From: Bradyrhizobium diazoefficiens
GTDB taxonomy: Bacteria; Pseudomonadota; Alphaproteobacteria; Rhizobiales; Xanthobacteraceae
Reading direction: 5' to 3'
Length of the DNA: 64,000 nucleotides
NCBI RefSeq assembly: GCF_018129965.1
Contig: NZ_JAFCKW010000003.1
Coordinates: forward strand, 62,001-126,000
Both the position numbers and the translations under genes were made by a program. Under the pieces are notes generated by a model. It did no database searches, was not told the DNA's origin, and was given only the letters and a program-made list of their open reading frames with translations. Shown piece by piece: positions 15,260-26,581 of this stretch; the first letter of the stretch is position 1, and each line of letters begins with the position of its first letter.

Positions 15260-16594
15260 CTACGCTTGGGACGTCGTCTCGGAAACGGCAGTAAAAGTGA
15301 CGCAGGCGCTTAGACCGGGTCCATCGGGCGGTCCCACATTCTCGAGCCGGATTGAACCGTGACACCATTCGGCGATGCGCCGAACGATCGAGAGACCGAG
15401 GCCGGTCCCGTCGCCACGCGAGCGGCTTCCGCGGAAGAACGGCTCGAAGATCCGGTCGATCTCCGCGTCCAGAATGCCCGGTCCGGTATCGACGACCTGG
15501 AGGGTGACAGCCTCACCTTGGCGAAACAGGCTCACGTCCACCCGACCGCCCGCCGGAGTGTGGCGAAGAGCGTTGTCGATCAGGTTTCGAACGAGCATCG
15601 CCAAGGCTACGGGATCGCCCCGCACCGAAACGTTTTCGATCCGTGCGAATCCCAGGTCGATCGAACGCTCCTGAGCGACCGGGAGAAGGTCGGCGACTAT
15701 CTCCTTGACGATGCGGTCGAACTCGCTATCCGGCATTTCCGCGTCCGCGTCCGCGTCATATCTGGCGAGCGCGAGAAGCTGTTCGAGCAGGTGAGCGGTT
15801 CGCCGAATTCCCGCCTTGAGGGACTCCAGCCGGACCCGTCCGTCTTCCGAAAGTCCGGCACGCTCCAGGTTTTCGACTTGGACCGAAAGCGCGGTGATGG
15901 GACTGCGAAGTTCGTGCGCCGCATCGGCGACGAACCGTCTCTGTTTATCGAACATCGTCCCGATGCGGTCGAGGAGACGGTTGATGGAGGCGACGAACGG
16001 AAGCAATTCCTTCGGGATGCCGTCCGTCGGCAGCTTTTCCAGATGGGCCGATTGCTTCGCGTCCAGACGCTCCGCCAGTTTCGATAGCGGACGCAGACTT
16101 CGATCGATGACGATGCCGATCAGGAGCATGAGGCCCGGAACGAGCAGGCCAAGAGGCACGACGGTCCGCAGCGCGCTGTCCTGCGCAACTTCATCGCGAT
16201 TGGCCGTCGGTTGGCCGACCGCAACGCGGCTTCCGTCCTTTCGCGTCCGGACCAGGATCCGCCACTGCTCCGCGCCGCGTTTGATCGTCTGGAGGCCGTC
16301 GGGAAGATCCTGCGGCAGGCGGGGAAGCGAACCTGCCGGCGCGGGATCGCCGGGCCGCGGCGTCAGTTCGTCGATGACGACTCGCGCCTCGCCGTCGATG
16401 CTTCCTTCGGCCGGAAGGTCGGTCAGGTGACTTTTCGACGCCAGCGATCCGACCTGCAGCAGGATGGCATCCTGAAGCTCGATCGCCTCCTCGAACGCCC
16501 ATCTGAAGGCCAGGTAACCCGCTGCGACCCCCGTCCCGACGATGAAAACGGTGAGCCCCGCGAACAGACGACCGCGCAGCGACGAAATCAGCAT
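15260..16594 (-). CDS. Two-component sensor histidine kinase
   Basis: A 444-residue QseC/TctE-type sensor. TM1 lies at about residues 8-28; a periplasmic domain of about 120 residues and TM2 (PLGLLVPGLMLLIGIVI) follow, then HAMP, the H-box AHELRSPITAL, N-box NLIDNAL, G1 DTGPGI, F-box and G2 GDGTGLGLSI, all canonical. Its start (MLISSLRGRLF) overlaps the stop of the response-regulator gene by 7 bases. A start at 16612 would overlap more. The signal is unknown; the PepSY protein encoded first in the same operon and the divergent DUF347 genes suggest a membrane or metal stress. Confidence 0.9.
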   Translation of the reverse strand: MLISSLRGRLFAGLTVFIVGTGVAAGYLAFRWAFEEAIELQDAILLQVGSLASKSHLTDLPAEGSIDGEARVVIDELTPRPGDPAPAGSLPRLPQDLPDGLQTIKRGAEQWRILVRTRKDGSRVAVGQPTANRDEVAQDSALRTVVPLGLLVPGLMLLIGIVIDRSLRPLSKLAERLDAKQSAHLEKLPTDGIPKELLPFVASINRLLDRIGTMFDKQRRFVADAAHELRSPITALSVQVENLERAGLSEDGRVRLESLKAGIRRTAHLLEQLLALARYDADADAEMPDSEFDRIVKEIVADLLPVAQERSIDLGFARIENVSVRGDPVALAMLVRNLIDNALRHTPAGGRVDVSLFRQGEAVTLQVVDTGPGILDAEIDRIFEPFFRGSRSRGDGTGLGLSIVRRIAEWCHGSIRLENVGPPDGPGLSACVTFTAVSETTSQA

Positions 16595-17250
16595 GGGCGG
16601 TCCACCATCCATCCGACGCCCCTGACGTTGCGGATCGCCGCAGCGCCGAGCTTCTTGCGTATCGCGTGGATCAGGAATTCGACGGCATTGCTCTCGACCT
16701 CCTCGTTCCAGCCGTAGATATGCCGTTCAAGGTCCACGCGCGACAGGATGGTGCCGGGCCGCAGCAGGAGCGCTTGCAGCAGTGCGAATTCGCGTGCGGT
16801 CAACCGCGATGTCTCGCCGGCGTGGGCCACTTCATGGGTTGCGGGATCCAGGCTGATCGCGCCGTTGCTCAGGACGGCGGAACTACCGCTTCCTTGCCGC
16901 CTGAGTATCGCCCGCATGCGCGCGAGCAGTTCACGGATCTCGAACGGCTTGACGATGTAGTCATCCGCCCCGAGGTCGAGCCCGTGAATCCGGTCGTCGA
17001 TGGCGTCGCGCGCCGTCACGATGATCACGGGCAACTGACGTCCGGTCTTGCGGAATTGCCTCAAGACTTCGCTCCCGTCCGGAGGCGGCAGCCCAAGGTC
17101 CAGCAATGCGAGGTCGTAGGTCTCGGCCCGGGCCGCCTCGATCGCGGTTTCCCCGTCCGTGACCCAGTCGACCGCATATGAGGCGTCCTTGAGCGCCTGG
17201 GACACGGCCGCTCCGATCATCCGGTCGTCCTCTATCAGAAGAATGCGCAT
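16588..17250 (-). CDS. OmpR-family response regulator
   Basis: A 220-residue regulator: receiver domain with the acidic pair in LIEDDR, the phospho-acceptor in LALLDLGLP, T in VTARD and K in DYIVKPFE; then a winged-helix DNA-binding domain (LTAREFALLQALL, LSRVDLERHIYG, NAVEFLIHAIRKKLG). Length is standard. ATG 17250 is preceded by GGAA; an upstream in-frame ATG at 17262 lacks a ribosome site. It is cotranscribed with the sensor kinase downstream and follows the PepSY gene by 65 bp. Likely targets are the 11-bp direct repeats at 17697-17756. Confidence 0.92.
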   Translation of the reverse strand: MRILLIEDDRMIGAAVSQALKDASYAVDWVTDGETAIEAARAETYDLALLDLGLPPPDGSEVLRQFRKTGRQLPVIIVTARDAIDDRIHGLDLGADDYIVKPFEIRELLARMRAILRRQGSGSSAVLSNGAISLDPATHEVAHAGETSRLTAREFALLQALLLRPGTILSRVDLERHIYGWNEEVESNAVEFLIHAIRKKLGAAAIRNVRGVGWMVDRPC

Positions 17251-17315
17251 GTTCAGTTCCATTGCGGCCGGCGGCGGGCCTCCGCCGCCGGCCGCCTGAT
17301 GCAGCGTAAGGGGGA

Positions 17316-17651
17316 TCAATCGGGCTTGTCACCCTCGTCATCGGCGTCCGCCGCATCCTTGGTCGATGCGATGACCGTGCCGGCGTCCGGATCGACCTTC
17401 ACGTCGAACACGTCGGTGCCACTGGCGACTTCGACGTCGTACGCCCACCGGCCGTCCTTGCCCTTTTCGTATTCGGCACGGACCGCCTTGCCGTTGGTGT
17501 GCTTCTCGGCGGCAGCGACGGCGGCTCCCAGCGATATCTTGGCTTGCGCGATGGGCCCCGCATCGTTGGACGCCGTCTTGGCATTGTCCGCGAGAGCCGC
17601 CGCCGAGGTCATGACGGCGGCGGCGCAAACGATCGTCTTCAGCTTGTTCAT
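17316..17651 (-). CDS. PepSY-domain periplasmic protein
   Basis: A 111-residue exported protein: signal peptide (residues 1-21, ending ALA), then one PepSY domain (about 35-97) with the usual AVAAAEKHTNGKAVRAEYEK helix-strand and YDVEVASGTDVFDVKVDPDAG end. The tail is acidic. PepSY proteins next to two-component systems often act as periplasmic inhibitors or sensors. It is first in an operon with the regulator and kinase, and is divergent from the DUF347 operon; the 166-bp gap between them holds paired direct repeats. Confidence 0.88.
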   Translation of the reverse strand: MNKLKTIVCAAAVMTSAAALADNAKTASNDAGPIAQAKISLGAAVAAAEKHTNGKAVRAEYEKGKDGRWAYDVEVASGTDVFDVKVDPDAGTVIASTKDAADADDEGDKPD

Positions 17652-17696
17652 GTGTCTTCTCCAGAAAGTGCCCCCCGTCCCGTCTGGCTCAGGCCA

Positions 17697-17756
17697 CTTA
17701 GCGGCAGCTTAGCCGATCCAGCCTGACGAAGGCGCATCCTCTAAGTCGTCGCTAAG
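17697..17756. promoter_or_regulatory. Paired 11-bp-spaced direct repeats (OmpR-type operator)
   Basis: CTTAG occurs at 17697-17701 and 17708-17712; its complement CTAAG occurs at 17741-17745 and 17752-17756. Each pair has an exact 11-base period, as OmpR-family dimers require. The pairs are oppositely oriented in the gap between the PepSY/TCS operon and the DUF347 operon, so phosphorylated regulator could drive both. Confidence 0.65.
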
Positions 17757-17817
17757 TCCGCAACCCTAACGATGAGGAAGGGCGCACGAATACCGACGGC
17801 CCTGCGAAGGAAAAGAG

Positions 17818-18594
17818 ATGGATTTCGCGACAGCCCGGGCCGGGATAGCCCTCAACAAGGTTCCACAGGTGACGCTCGCGTTCTGGGCGATCAAGATCAT
17901 GTCCACGACGGTCGGCGAGACGGGGGCCGACTATCTGGCGGTGCATGTCGGACTCGGCACCGCAGTGACGGACGGCATCACCCTGACGCTGCTGGTTGCG
18001 GCGCTGACGCTTCAGATGAAAATGTCGCGCTACGTCCCCTGGATCTACTGGCTGTCCGTCGTGCTCGTCAGCGTCGTCGGGACTCAGATCACGGACGCGC
18101 TCACCGACGGCATGGGCGTGAGCCTTTATGTCAGCACGCCGATATTCGCCGCAGCATTGGCTGCGACTTTTGCCGCCTGGTACGCCGCGGAGCGTACGCT
18201 CTCGATCCACACGATCGTCACGGCACGGCGCGAGCTCTTTTATTGGACCGCCATCCTTTTCACGTTCGCGCTGGGCACGGCGGCCGGCGATCTTGCAACC
18301 GAGGCCGTGGGTCTTGGATTCAACCTGGGCGTCATGGTGTTCGGCGCGATGATCGCGGTCGTCACGACCGCGTACTATCTCGGCGCAAACGCGGTGCTGT
18401 GCTTCTGGCTCGGCTACATCCTGACACGGCCTCTCGGCGCTTCGCTCGGCGACCTGCTTTCGCAATCGCGTGAATATGGCGGGCTCGGTCTCGGTTCGGT
18501 CTACACCAGCCTCGGATTTCTCACCGCCATCGTTGCGCTTGTCGCGTTCCTCACCCTGCACGACCGCTCGGTCGCCGCGGACGAACGCGCTTGA
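17818..18594 (+). CDS. DUF347 multi-pass membrane protein (first copy)
   Basis: A 258-residue membrane protein made of repeated segments: [39 protein letters not shown] and [18 protein letters not shown], each with an aromatic start, a small-residue turn and a final D. This is the DUF347 repeat (COG4705), whose function is unknown. Eight membrane segments are likely. The gene is divergent from the PepSY/two-component operon and followed by a small exported protein and a second DUF347 gene. The acidic residues buried in the repeats would suit cation binding, but that is inference. Confidence 0.85.
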   Translation: MDFATARAGIALNKVPQVTLAFWAIKIMSTTVGETGADYLAVHVGLGTAVTDGITLTLLVAALTLQMKMSRYVPWIYWLSVVLVSVVGTQITDALTDGMGVSLYVSTPIFAAALAATFAAWYAAERTLSIHTIVTARRELFYWTAILFTFALGTAAGDLATEAVGLGFNLGVMVFGAMIAVVTTAYYLGANAVLCFWLGYILTRPLGASLGDLLSQSREYGGLGLGSVYTSLGFLTAIVALVAFLTLHDRSVAADERA

Positions 18595-18623
18595 ACCTCA
18601 TCTTACCAAAATGGAGTTCGAAC

Positions 18624-19040
18624 ATGTCTGCCCAGAAAACCCTTCATAGGATCGTCCTGTCGGCGCTGCTTGGTGCAGGCCCGCTGTCGGTCGCAATCCT
18701 GTCGCCACCTTTGATCGTCGCCGACATTACGCGGGCGCAGGCCGCTTCGCCCAAATTGGGCGATCTCACTTCCTTTCGGAACGTCGTCGCCGACAGCAAG
18801 GCGCTGTTGGACAAGGGCGACCTGGCCGGGGCGAAGGCGCGCCTGAAGGATCTCGAGACGTCGTGGGACGAGGCGGAAGCCGGATTAAAGCCGCGGGCGG
18901 CTGCGGACTGGCACACCCTCGACAAGGCCATCGACCGTGCGCTCACCGCCGTGCGGGCCGCCTCGCCCGACCTCGCCGCCTGCAAGTCCGCGGTCGACGA
19001 AGTCGTCGCCACGATGGACCGCCTTGCCGGCCGGTCATAG
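18624..19040 (+). CDS. Small exported helical protein
   Basis: A 138-residue protein with a signal peptide (about residues 1-40, ending in AQAA) and an all-helical mature part containing [20 protein letters not shown] and TALDKAID-like helices. I do not recognise a family. ATG 18624 is preceded by GGAG; an upstream start at 18591 would overlap the DUF347 gene by 4 bases. It is sandwiched between two DUF347 genes in one operon, so it is probably a periplasmic partner of that system. Confidence 0.7.
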   Translation: MSAQKTLHRIVLSALLGAGPLSVAILSPPLIVADITRAQAASPKLGDLTSFRNVVADSKALLDKGDLAGAKARLKDLETSWDEAEAGLKPRAAADWHTLDKAIDRALTAVRAASPDLAACKSAVDEVVATMDRLAGRS

Positions 19041-19090
19041 GCCGAATGCACCGCCAACAACAAATGCGCCCGAACCGAAAGCAACCATTC

Positions 19091-19849
19091 ATGAAAGACC
19101 AACTTCGCGAAAGCCTGAGCAAGGTGCCCGCAGTCACGCTCGGGTTCTGGATCATAAAGATCGCCGCGACGACGCTCGGGGAAACCGGCGGCGATGCGGT
19201 GACGATGTCGATGCATCTGGGCTATCTCGTCGGCACGGCGATCTTCGCGGCCCTCTTCGTCGCCGCCGTTGCGGCGCAGATAAGCGCCAGGAAATTTCAT
19301 CCGTTCCTCTATTGGGCGGTCATCGTGGCCACGACGACGGCGGGAACGACGCTTGCCGACTTCGTGGACCGGTCCCTCGGCATCGGATATCTCGGCGGCA
19401 GTTCGATCCTCCTCGCTCTCCTGCTGCTATCGCTTGCGGTCTGGTACCGCTCGCTCGGGACCGTCTCGGTGGAAAGCGTCACCACGCCCAAGGCAGAAGT
19501 GTTCTACTGGGCGACCATCATGTTCTCCCAGACGCTCGGCACCGCTCTCGGCGACTGGATGGCGGACTCCACGGGACTAGGCTACAGCGGCGGCGCCGTC
19601 GTGTTCGGGGCTGCGCTGGCGATCGTCGCCGCGGTCTACATTTGGACGAACATGTCGCGCACGTTTTTGTTCTGGGCCGCCTTCATCCTCACACGCCCGC
19701 TTGGTGCAACGGTCGGCGATTTCCTCGACAAGCCGCTCTCCAACGGCGGGATGGCATTGAGTCGGTACGCTGCGTCCGCCGTGCTCGCAATATTCATCGT
19801 CGGATGCATTGCGTTGCTGCCCCAGCGGGCAGGCCGGCATCCAGCTTGA
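19091..19849 (+). CDS. DUF347 multi-pass membrane protein (second copy)
   Basis: A 252-residue paralogue of the protein at 17818, with the same repeats ([60 protein letters not shown]). Matching TLGETG and TRPLGA-x-x-GD phrases show an old duplication, not a recent one. ATG 19091 is chosen since the repeat begins right after it; a longer reading is out of register with known members. It ends the operon, convergent with mbfA. Two copies side by side suggest a heterodimer. Confidence 0.85.
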   Translation: MKDQLRESLSKVPAVTLGFWIIKIAATTLGETGGDAVTMSMHLGYLVGTAIFAALFVAAVAAQISARKFHPFLYWAVIVATTTAGTTLADFVDRSLGIGYLGGSSILLALLLLSLAVWYRSLGTVSVESVTTPKAEVFYWATIMFSQTLGTALGDWMADSTGLGYSGGAVVFGAALAIVAAVYIWTNMSRTFLFWAAFILTRPLGATVGDFLDKPLSNGGMALSRYAASAVLAIFIVGCIALLPQRAGRHPA

Positions 19850-20060
19850 AAAATCATTCATACGGATCGGAGCGGTAGGAAGCATTGTAACCGCTTCGCT
19901 CGAAATCTTTACGCTTAAGAAAGCACAGCTAAGCTTTGATGTTCGCCCTTGGGTCGGCGTTTTTCCCGGTTACCCCTTAGACGCAAGTGTCAGGTCATAG
20001 GGCTAGGATAACTATTTTCTTTTTCGCTTGTCTCGCGCCAAGTCTTTAGCGTTCTTTCGT

Positions 20061-21032
20061 TTAGGCCGCTCCGATAAGAATGCCGACTGAAAGTACGATC
20101 GCGCCACCCAATACGATCTGGAAGGCCGCCTGCAAGAAAGGGGTGTCCATGTAGCGGGCTCGGATGTATGCGATCGCCCAGAGTTCGAAGAACACCACCA
20201 CACCGGCGATCGCAGTCGCGATCCAAAACGCGTTCTGCCACGAGTCGGGAACAAGATAGGGGATCGTGTGACCTAGTCCTCCCAGCGTCGTCATTAGCCC
20301 GCAAATCCCTCCGCGCAACCATGGCGAGCCGCGCCCGGTCAATGAGCCGTCGTCCGACAGCGCTTCCGCAAAGCCCATGCTGATACCAGCTCCAATTGAT
20401 GCCGCCAAACCTACAAGGAACGTCTGCCAGTTGTGATGTGTGGCGAAGGCTGCAGCGAAAAGCGGCGCCAAAGTCGAGACCGAACCATCCATCAGACCGG
20501 CAAGGCCGGGTTGAACATATTGAAGGACGAACATGCGTTTGCGTGTCCTGTCCTCCTCCTCGCGGACATTCGGCGTGAGAATCTTGTCGGTAAGCTTTGC
20601 CGCCAGGCTTTCGTGGCTTTTCTCGATTTCCGCCAGGTCCCCCAAAAGCTTTCGAACTCCCACGTTCGTGGCCTGCTCCGCTGCCTTGGTATAGAAGCGC
20701 TGCGCTTCGAACTCCATGATCTCCGCCTCCTTGCGGACGACGTCGAGCGATAAGTTCTTCGTCAACCAAACCGGACGGCGTCTCAGGAAGCCTTTGACGT
20801 CGGTGCGCCGAATAGGGGGCAGATTCGGTCCAAAGCTCTTTTCGTACATTTCGAGCAGCAGATGACGATGGCCTTTTTCCTCCTCTGCCATCTCCTCGAA
20901 CAGCTTGGCAGACTCCGGATAGCGCTCGCTGAGATCTTCGGCGAAGCTCATATAAATGCGGCTGTCCTCTTCTTCGCCGGAAATGGCGACGGCCAAAACT
21001 TCGCGCTCAGACAGATCGGAAAATTTCTTCAC
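20061..21032 (-). CDS. mbfA: Membrane-bound ferritin / VIT fusion (MbfA)
   Basis: A 323-residue Er-VIT protein. Residues 1-165 form a ferritin-like di-iron domain with E-x6-Y and E-x2-H type ligands (SGEEEDSRIY, EEMAEEEKGHRHLL, EAEIMEFEAQRFY, EIEKSHESLA). Residues 170-323 form a VIT-like membrane domain beginning QPGLAGLMDGSVSTLAPLFAAA. In Bradyrhizobium and Agrobacterium MbfA exports iron and protects from peroxide; its gene is repressed by Irr through an ICE box. Such a palindrome lies at 21051-21067, 19 bases before the start codon. The gene is divergent from an EncFtn-type ferritin gene. Length is normal for the family. Confidence 0.9.
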   Translation of the reverse strand: MKKFSDLSEREVLAVAISGEEEDSRIYMSFAEDLSERYPESAKLFEEMAEEEKGHRHLLLEMYEKSFGPNLPPIRRTDVKGFLRRRPVWLTKNLSLDVVRKEAEIMEFEAQRFYTKAAEQATNVGVRKLLGDLAEIEKSHESLAAKLTDKILTPNVREEEDRTRKRMFVLQYVQPGLAGLMDGSVSTLAPLFAAAFATHHNWQTFLVGLAASIGAGISMGFAEALSDDGSLTGRGSPWLRGGICGLMTTLGGLGHTIPYLVPDSWQNAFWIATAIAGVVVFFELWAIAYIRARYMDTPFLQAAFQIVLGGAIVLSVGILIGAA

Positions 21033-21050
21033 GGCGCACCCATTTTCCTA

Positions 21051-21067
21051 TTTAGAATGATTCTAAA
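21051..21067. promoter_or_regulatory. ICE-like Irr operator
   Basis: TTTAGAA at 21051-21057 and TTCTAAA at 21061-21067 form a perfect palindrome with a 3-base centre, the known layout of the iron control element bound by Irr in rhizobia. It sits directly upstream of mbfA and 140 bp upstream of the EncFtn-type gene. Confidence 0.8.
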
Positions 21068-21208
21068 TCGTGTATAGGGGGGTACGCCGCTGCGATCAAT
21101 CCCTCTTTTCTTCGTTACGGCCCGCCGTCTTTGCGGATCTGCATAAACCAATGCACCCCCTGATGCGGGCCAAAAATCGACTCCACCGAACAATCATAGG
21201 AACAGAGT

Positions 21209-21523
21209 ATGGCCACCGAACAATATCATGAGCCCGCTGCAGAACTCTCCTCGGAGACCCGCACCTTTGCGCGGATGATCACCGGCCTCGTCGAAGAAGG
21301 CGAGGCGATCGGCTGGTATGAGCAGCGCATCTCGCTTGAGAAGGACAAGGAAGCTCGCGCGATCATGGAAAATGCGCAGAAAGAAGAGTTCAAGCACTTC
21401 GGCATGGATCTCGAATTCTTGCTTCGGCGCAAGAAGGAGTGGCGGGAGATCCTCAAGGGCATTCTGTTCAGCGACGGCGACATCGTGGAAGCCGCAGAGA
21501 AGGCCGAGAAGAAGGCCGACTAG
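21209..21523 (+). CDS. Encapsulated-ferritin-type (EncFtn) protein, orphan
   Basis: A 104-residue two-helix protein of the EncFtn family. By alignment from memory to the Rhodospirillum EncFtn, the ferroxidase residues E32, E62 and H65 correspond to E30, E60 and H63 here, and the entry-site residues E31, E34 and W38 to E29, E32 and W36 (LVEEGEAIGWYEQR and EEFKHF). EncFtn subunits form an annular decamer that oxidises Fe(II) inside an encapsulin shell. No encapsulin gene is nearby and the C-terminus (EAAEKAEKKAD) lacks a recognisable targeting peptide. It probably works outside a shell, together with MbfA across the shared control region. Confidence 0.8.
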   Translation: MATEQYHEPAAELSSETRTFARMITGLVEEGEAIGWYEQRISLEKDKEARAIMENAQKEEFKHFGMDLEFLLRRKKEWREILKGILFSDGDIVEAAEKAEKKAD

Positions 21524-21565
21524 GCCTGCGGCCGATCCCCTTCATTACCGAGACCAGTATCAAGA

Positions 21566-22096
21566 ATGCCGAAACAACCCGCTTACGGAAAGACCGCGAA
21601 GGTCTTGCATTGGCTGATCGCGACGCTGCTCGCAGTGCAGTTTCCGGTCGGTTGGCTGATGCCCGACATCCGGCGGGGCATGGCTCCCGGAAACGCGATG
21701 AAACTGCATATTGCCATCGGGCTTGTCATCCTGATGTTGATCGTGCTGCGCCTTGTCTGGCGGCTCTTCCACCCCGTGGCGCCTGCGGAGGCGCTGCCTC
21801 CTTGGCAGCGCCTCACGTCGGCGAGCGTTCACTGGCTTCTCTACGGACTGGTTTTTGCAACCGCCATGAGCGGATGGTTCTTTGCGTCGTTCCGGGGCTG
21901 GCAGTTACCGCTGTTTTCCGGAGTGCTCCTGCCTATGCTGACCGCTTCCGGATCGGCGGCCGGCCGCCTGGTCGGCGGCTGGCATCAAGCAGCCGGATGG
22001 GGTCTGCTCTTCGCCATCGGCATCCACGTCATCGCGGCCTTTATGCACGCCTTCATCTTCCGTGACCGCGTCGTGCAGCGGATGCTTGCCGGATAG
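21566..22096 (+). CDS. Cytochrome b561-family protein
   Basis: A 176-residue inner-membrane dihaem cytochrome of the prokaryotic b561 type. Four membrane segments carry His candidates at KVLHWLIA (TM1), KLHIAIGL (TM2), SVHWLLYG (TM3) and IHVIAAFMHAF (TM4). Relatives pass electrons from quinol to superoxide or to redox partners. It lies 42 bp downstream of the EncFtn gene on the same strand, so it may supply or remove electrons for iron handling; the link is inferred from position only. Confidence 0.87.
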   Translation: MPKQPAYGKTAKVLHWLIATLLAVQFPVGWLMPDIRRGMAPGNAMKLHIAIGLVILMLIVLRLVWRLFHPVAPAEALPPWQRLTSASVHWLLYGLVFATAMSGWFFASFRGWQLPLFSGVLLPMLTASGSAAGRLVGGWHQAAGWGLLFAIGIHVIAAFMHAFIFRDRVVQRMLAG

Positions 22097-22213
22097 GGAG
22101 CGCATGGCTTTTCGCAAGAACTCCAACAAGTTTTCAGGAACGGACTGGGGACGCTTACGGACGCCCGGTCCAGTGAGCCTGCGGGTACCTTGAGGGGCCG
22201 CACACCGGCTCCA

Positions 22214-23128
22214 TCAGCAGAAATTGCGGGGCAATGAATTGTGGATGTGCGTGGCAGCGATCGCGGCGTGTCCGGTAGCGACCGCAATCTGATGGAGGTC
22301 CGATACGACGTCTCCTGCGGCATACAGCCCGTCGACGGTGGTGCGCTGGTGCTCGTCGACCCTGAAGCAGCCGGACGCATTATGCTGCGTTCCAAGCCGC
22401 AGCCCAAGTTCGGAACGCACGTCGCAGCCGAGCGCGGGATAGAGCGTGTCGAAAGTCTCGCGATGACCGCCGCGAAATAGGGCGGCGATGCCATGCCCGT
22501 CGCGCTGCAGCCCGACTACCGGTGCGATGGAGCGACGGACGCCGGCCGCCGCAAGCGCCGAAGCAGCTTCATTGCCGGCATCCGACGGGTCGCCGACATC
22601 CAGCATCGTCACGTCGCGGGAATACGTGCGCATGAAGAGCGCCTTTTCGAAGCATTCCCGCGTACGGCCGAGCACGGCCACCTTGCGGCCCCGCACGTCA
22701 TAACCGTCGCAGACCGGACAATAGCGTATCGCCCCGTCCGATACGGCCCGGTCGAGGCCCGAAAGATCCGGAGTCTTATCCACGATGCCCGTCGCGACCA
22801 GTACGCGACTTGCGCGAATTTCCGATGCGTCGAAGATCGCAACGTAACCGCGGTCAGAGCGGCGAAGGTCCGTCACCTGGCCGTCGTGTATCGAGACGCC
22901 GAATTCCCGCACTTGGGACCGCAGCGTCTTCAGGAGGTCGGGGCCGCTGATCCCGCTCGCGAAGCCGGGATAGTTATGGCTGACGGGAATCAGTGCGGCA
23001 CGGCTGCTGCCGCCGTCGACAATCGCAATCCTTCGGCGGTATCTCGCCAGATAGATCGCGGCGGTCAGTCCGGCGGGGCCACCTCCGACGATCAGGCATT
23101 CCACGTCCTTTTCGTACTTGCGTGTCAT
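22214..23128 (-). CDS. Thioredoxin-reductase-like flavoprotein
   Basis: A 304-residue FAD/NAD(P)-dependent oxidoreductase. The FAD site [15 protein letters not shown] is at about residues 15-29, the redox pair is in CPVCDGYD at about 140, a second nucleotide-binding region starts [10 protein letters not shown] (its GxGxxG is degenerate), and the C-terminal FAD motif is [11 protein letters not shown]. It matches the thioredoxin-reductase group without a dedicated thioredoxin partner nearby. The degenerate NADPH site means cofactor or partner may differ. It lies 63 bp downstream of the copper P-type ATPase on the same strand and may help keep copper-stressed thiols reduced. Confidence 0.85.
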   Translation of the reverse strand: MTRKYEKDVECLIVGGGPAGLTAAIYLARYRRRIAIVDGGSSRAALIPVSHNYPGFASGISGPDLLKTLRSQVREFGVSIHDGQVTDLRRSDRGYVAIFDASEIRASRVLVATGIVDKTPDLSGLDRAVSDGAIRYCPVCDGYDVRGRKVAVLGRTRECFEKALFMRTYSRDVTMLDVGDPSDAGNEAASALAAAGVRRSIAPVVGLQRDGHGIAALFRGGHRETFDTLYPALGCDVRSELGLRLGTQHNASGCFRVDEHQRTTVDGLYAAGDVVSDLHQIAVATGHAAIAATHIHNSLPRNFC

Positions 23129-23191
23129 GTTGTGGCGGCCTTCCGCAGTAGTTCACGCAACAGATCGCGGACGCCGCGAGCTCGCAGTCGC

Positions 23192-25624
<2,433 letters not shown>

Positions 25625-25652
25625 TTCGTGCTCCATGCCTACTTGCAACCCG

Positions 25653-25667
25653 TACCCTGTAGGGGTA
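25653..25667. promoter_or_regulatory. CsoR-type copper operator
   Basis: TACCC (25653-25657) and GGGTA (25663-25667) flank a 5-base centre, matching the GC-tract palindrome bound by CsoR. It lies in the gap of about 50 bases between copA (minus) and csoR (plus), where it would cover both promoters. Confidence 0.75.
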
Positions 25668-25677
25668 TATGGGGGTC

Positions 25678-25953
25678 ATGCGAAAAGACATCAAGGCATC
25701 CTGTCAAAAACGCCTCAGCCGGATCGAAGGCCAGGTGCGCGGGCTCTCCAAGATGGTGGAGGAGGAGCGCTACTGCATCGACATCGTCACGCAGATTTCG
25801 GCGGTCCGTGCCGCGCTGCGGCGGGTCGAGGAGGAAGTCCTGAAGGACCACGTCTCCCACTGCGTCGAGCACGCCATCGCGAGCGGCGACAAGACGGACC
25901 AGAGGAAGAAGATCGCCGAACTGATGGCCGTCATCGGTCGGGCCGACCGATGA
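25678..25953 (+). CDS. csoR: Copper-sensing repressor CsoR
   Basis: A 91-residue four-helix repressor. The copper ligands follow the CsoR spacing exactly: C33, H58 and C62 (C-x24-H-x3-C), in RYCIDIVTQI and KDHVSHC. KRLSRIEGQVRGL is the DNA-binding helix. I use ATG 25678; ATG 25669 would add three residues. Binding Cu(I) releases the operator at 25653. The gene is divergent from copA and heads the long plus-strand copper region, whose next gene begins 83 bp downstream. The left-edge repressor fragment is a different member of the same family. Confidence 0.9.
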   Translation: MRKDIKASCQKRLSRIEGQVRGLSKMVEEERYCIDIVTQISAVRAALRRVEEEVLKDHVSHCVEHAIASGDKTDQRKKIAELMAVIGRADR

Positions 25954-26036
25954 GCGAAACCACAAGTTCCATCTTGGCGGCAGGGCGCTTCACCGCTATG
26001 CTTCCGAGTCTTGATACGAAAAGGCGTGATGTCTGA

Positions 26037-26504
26037 ATGCTCGTCAGGTTGACCAGAGTGAAGCGATTGAGGGCAGGCTGGCTGGTAGCCCTTGCCTATC
26101 TGCTTTGCGTGCTGGCGCCGACCATCTCCTATGCCCTGCCCGGCGACCACGCTCCCGCGCCTTGCCTGACGGATGAGAACCACGTTCCCGGAATGGTTCA
26201 TGTTCATTCCGAGCCGCAGCATGTGCATGACAACGGCCAGATCCATGATCATGCCGCTGCGCGGGCACATTCCGGCGGCATTGACCATTCGATGTCGTTG
26301 GCATCGGATTCGAAGTCGGCTCCGGAAAAAGCTCCGCATAAATCCGGCGGGGAGTGCTGCGGGCTGATGTGCGTGACCGCTATTCCGGCGAAGGTCGTCG
26401 ATATCGTGAAGCCTGCCGCTCCGACGGCGGTGTGCGATGTCGAAGGCTACCAGAACGTCGCCGACAACGCTCCCCCTCGGCTCTATCGTCCCCCCATTAC
26501 CTGA
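26037..26504 (+). CDS. His-rich exported protein
   Basis: A 155-residue protein with a signal peptide (about residues 1-33, ending ISYA) and a His/Met-containing mature part (VHVHSEPQHVHDNGQIHDH, then HKSGGECCGLMC with Cys residues). I do not recognise a defined family; similar short proteins occur next to copper genes in rhizobia. It would bind copper in the periplasm. It is the first gene after csoR on the plus strand and precedes a small lipoprotein gene and the TolC-type gene. Confidence 0.7.
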   Translation: MLVRLTRVKRLRAGWLVALAYLLCVLAPTISYALPGDHAPAPCLTDENHVPGMVHVHSEPQHVHDNGQIHDHAAARAHSGGIDHSMSLASDSKSAPEKAPHKSGGECCGLMCVTAIPAKVVDIVKPAAPTAVCDVEGYQNVADNAPPRLYRPPIT

Positions 26505-26581
26505 CCTGATCGAAGCTACGCGGTGCTGTGCCCGTCGAGGGCTCGCGCGCCTGTGGTCCATCGTCAGTTCAGGAAAACAAA

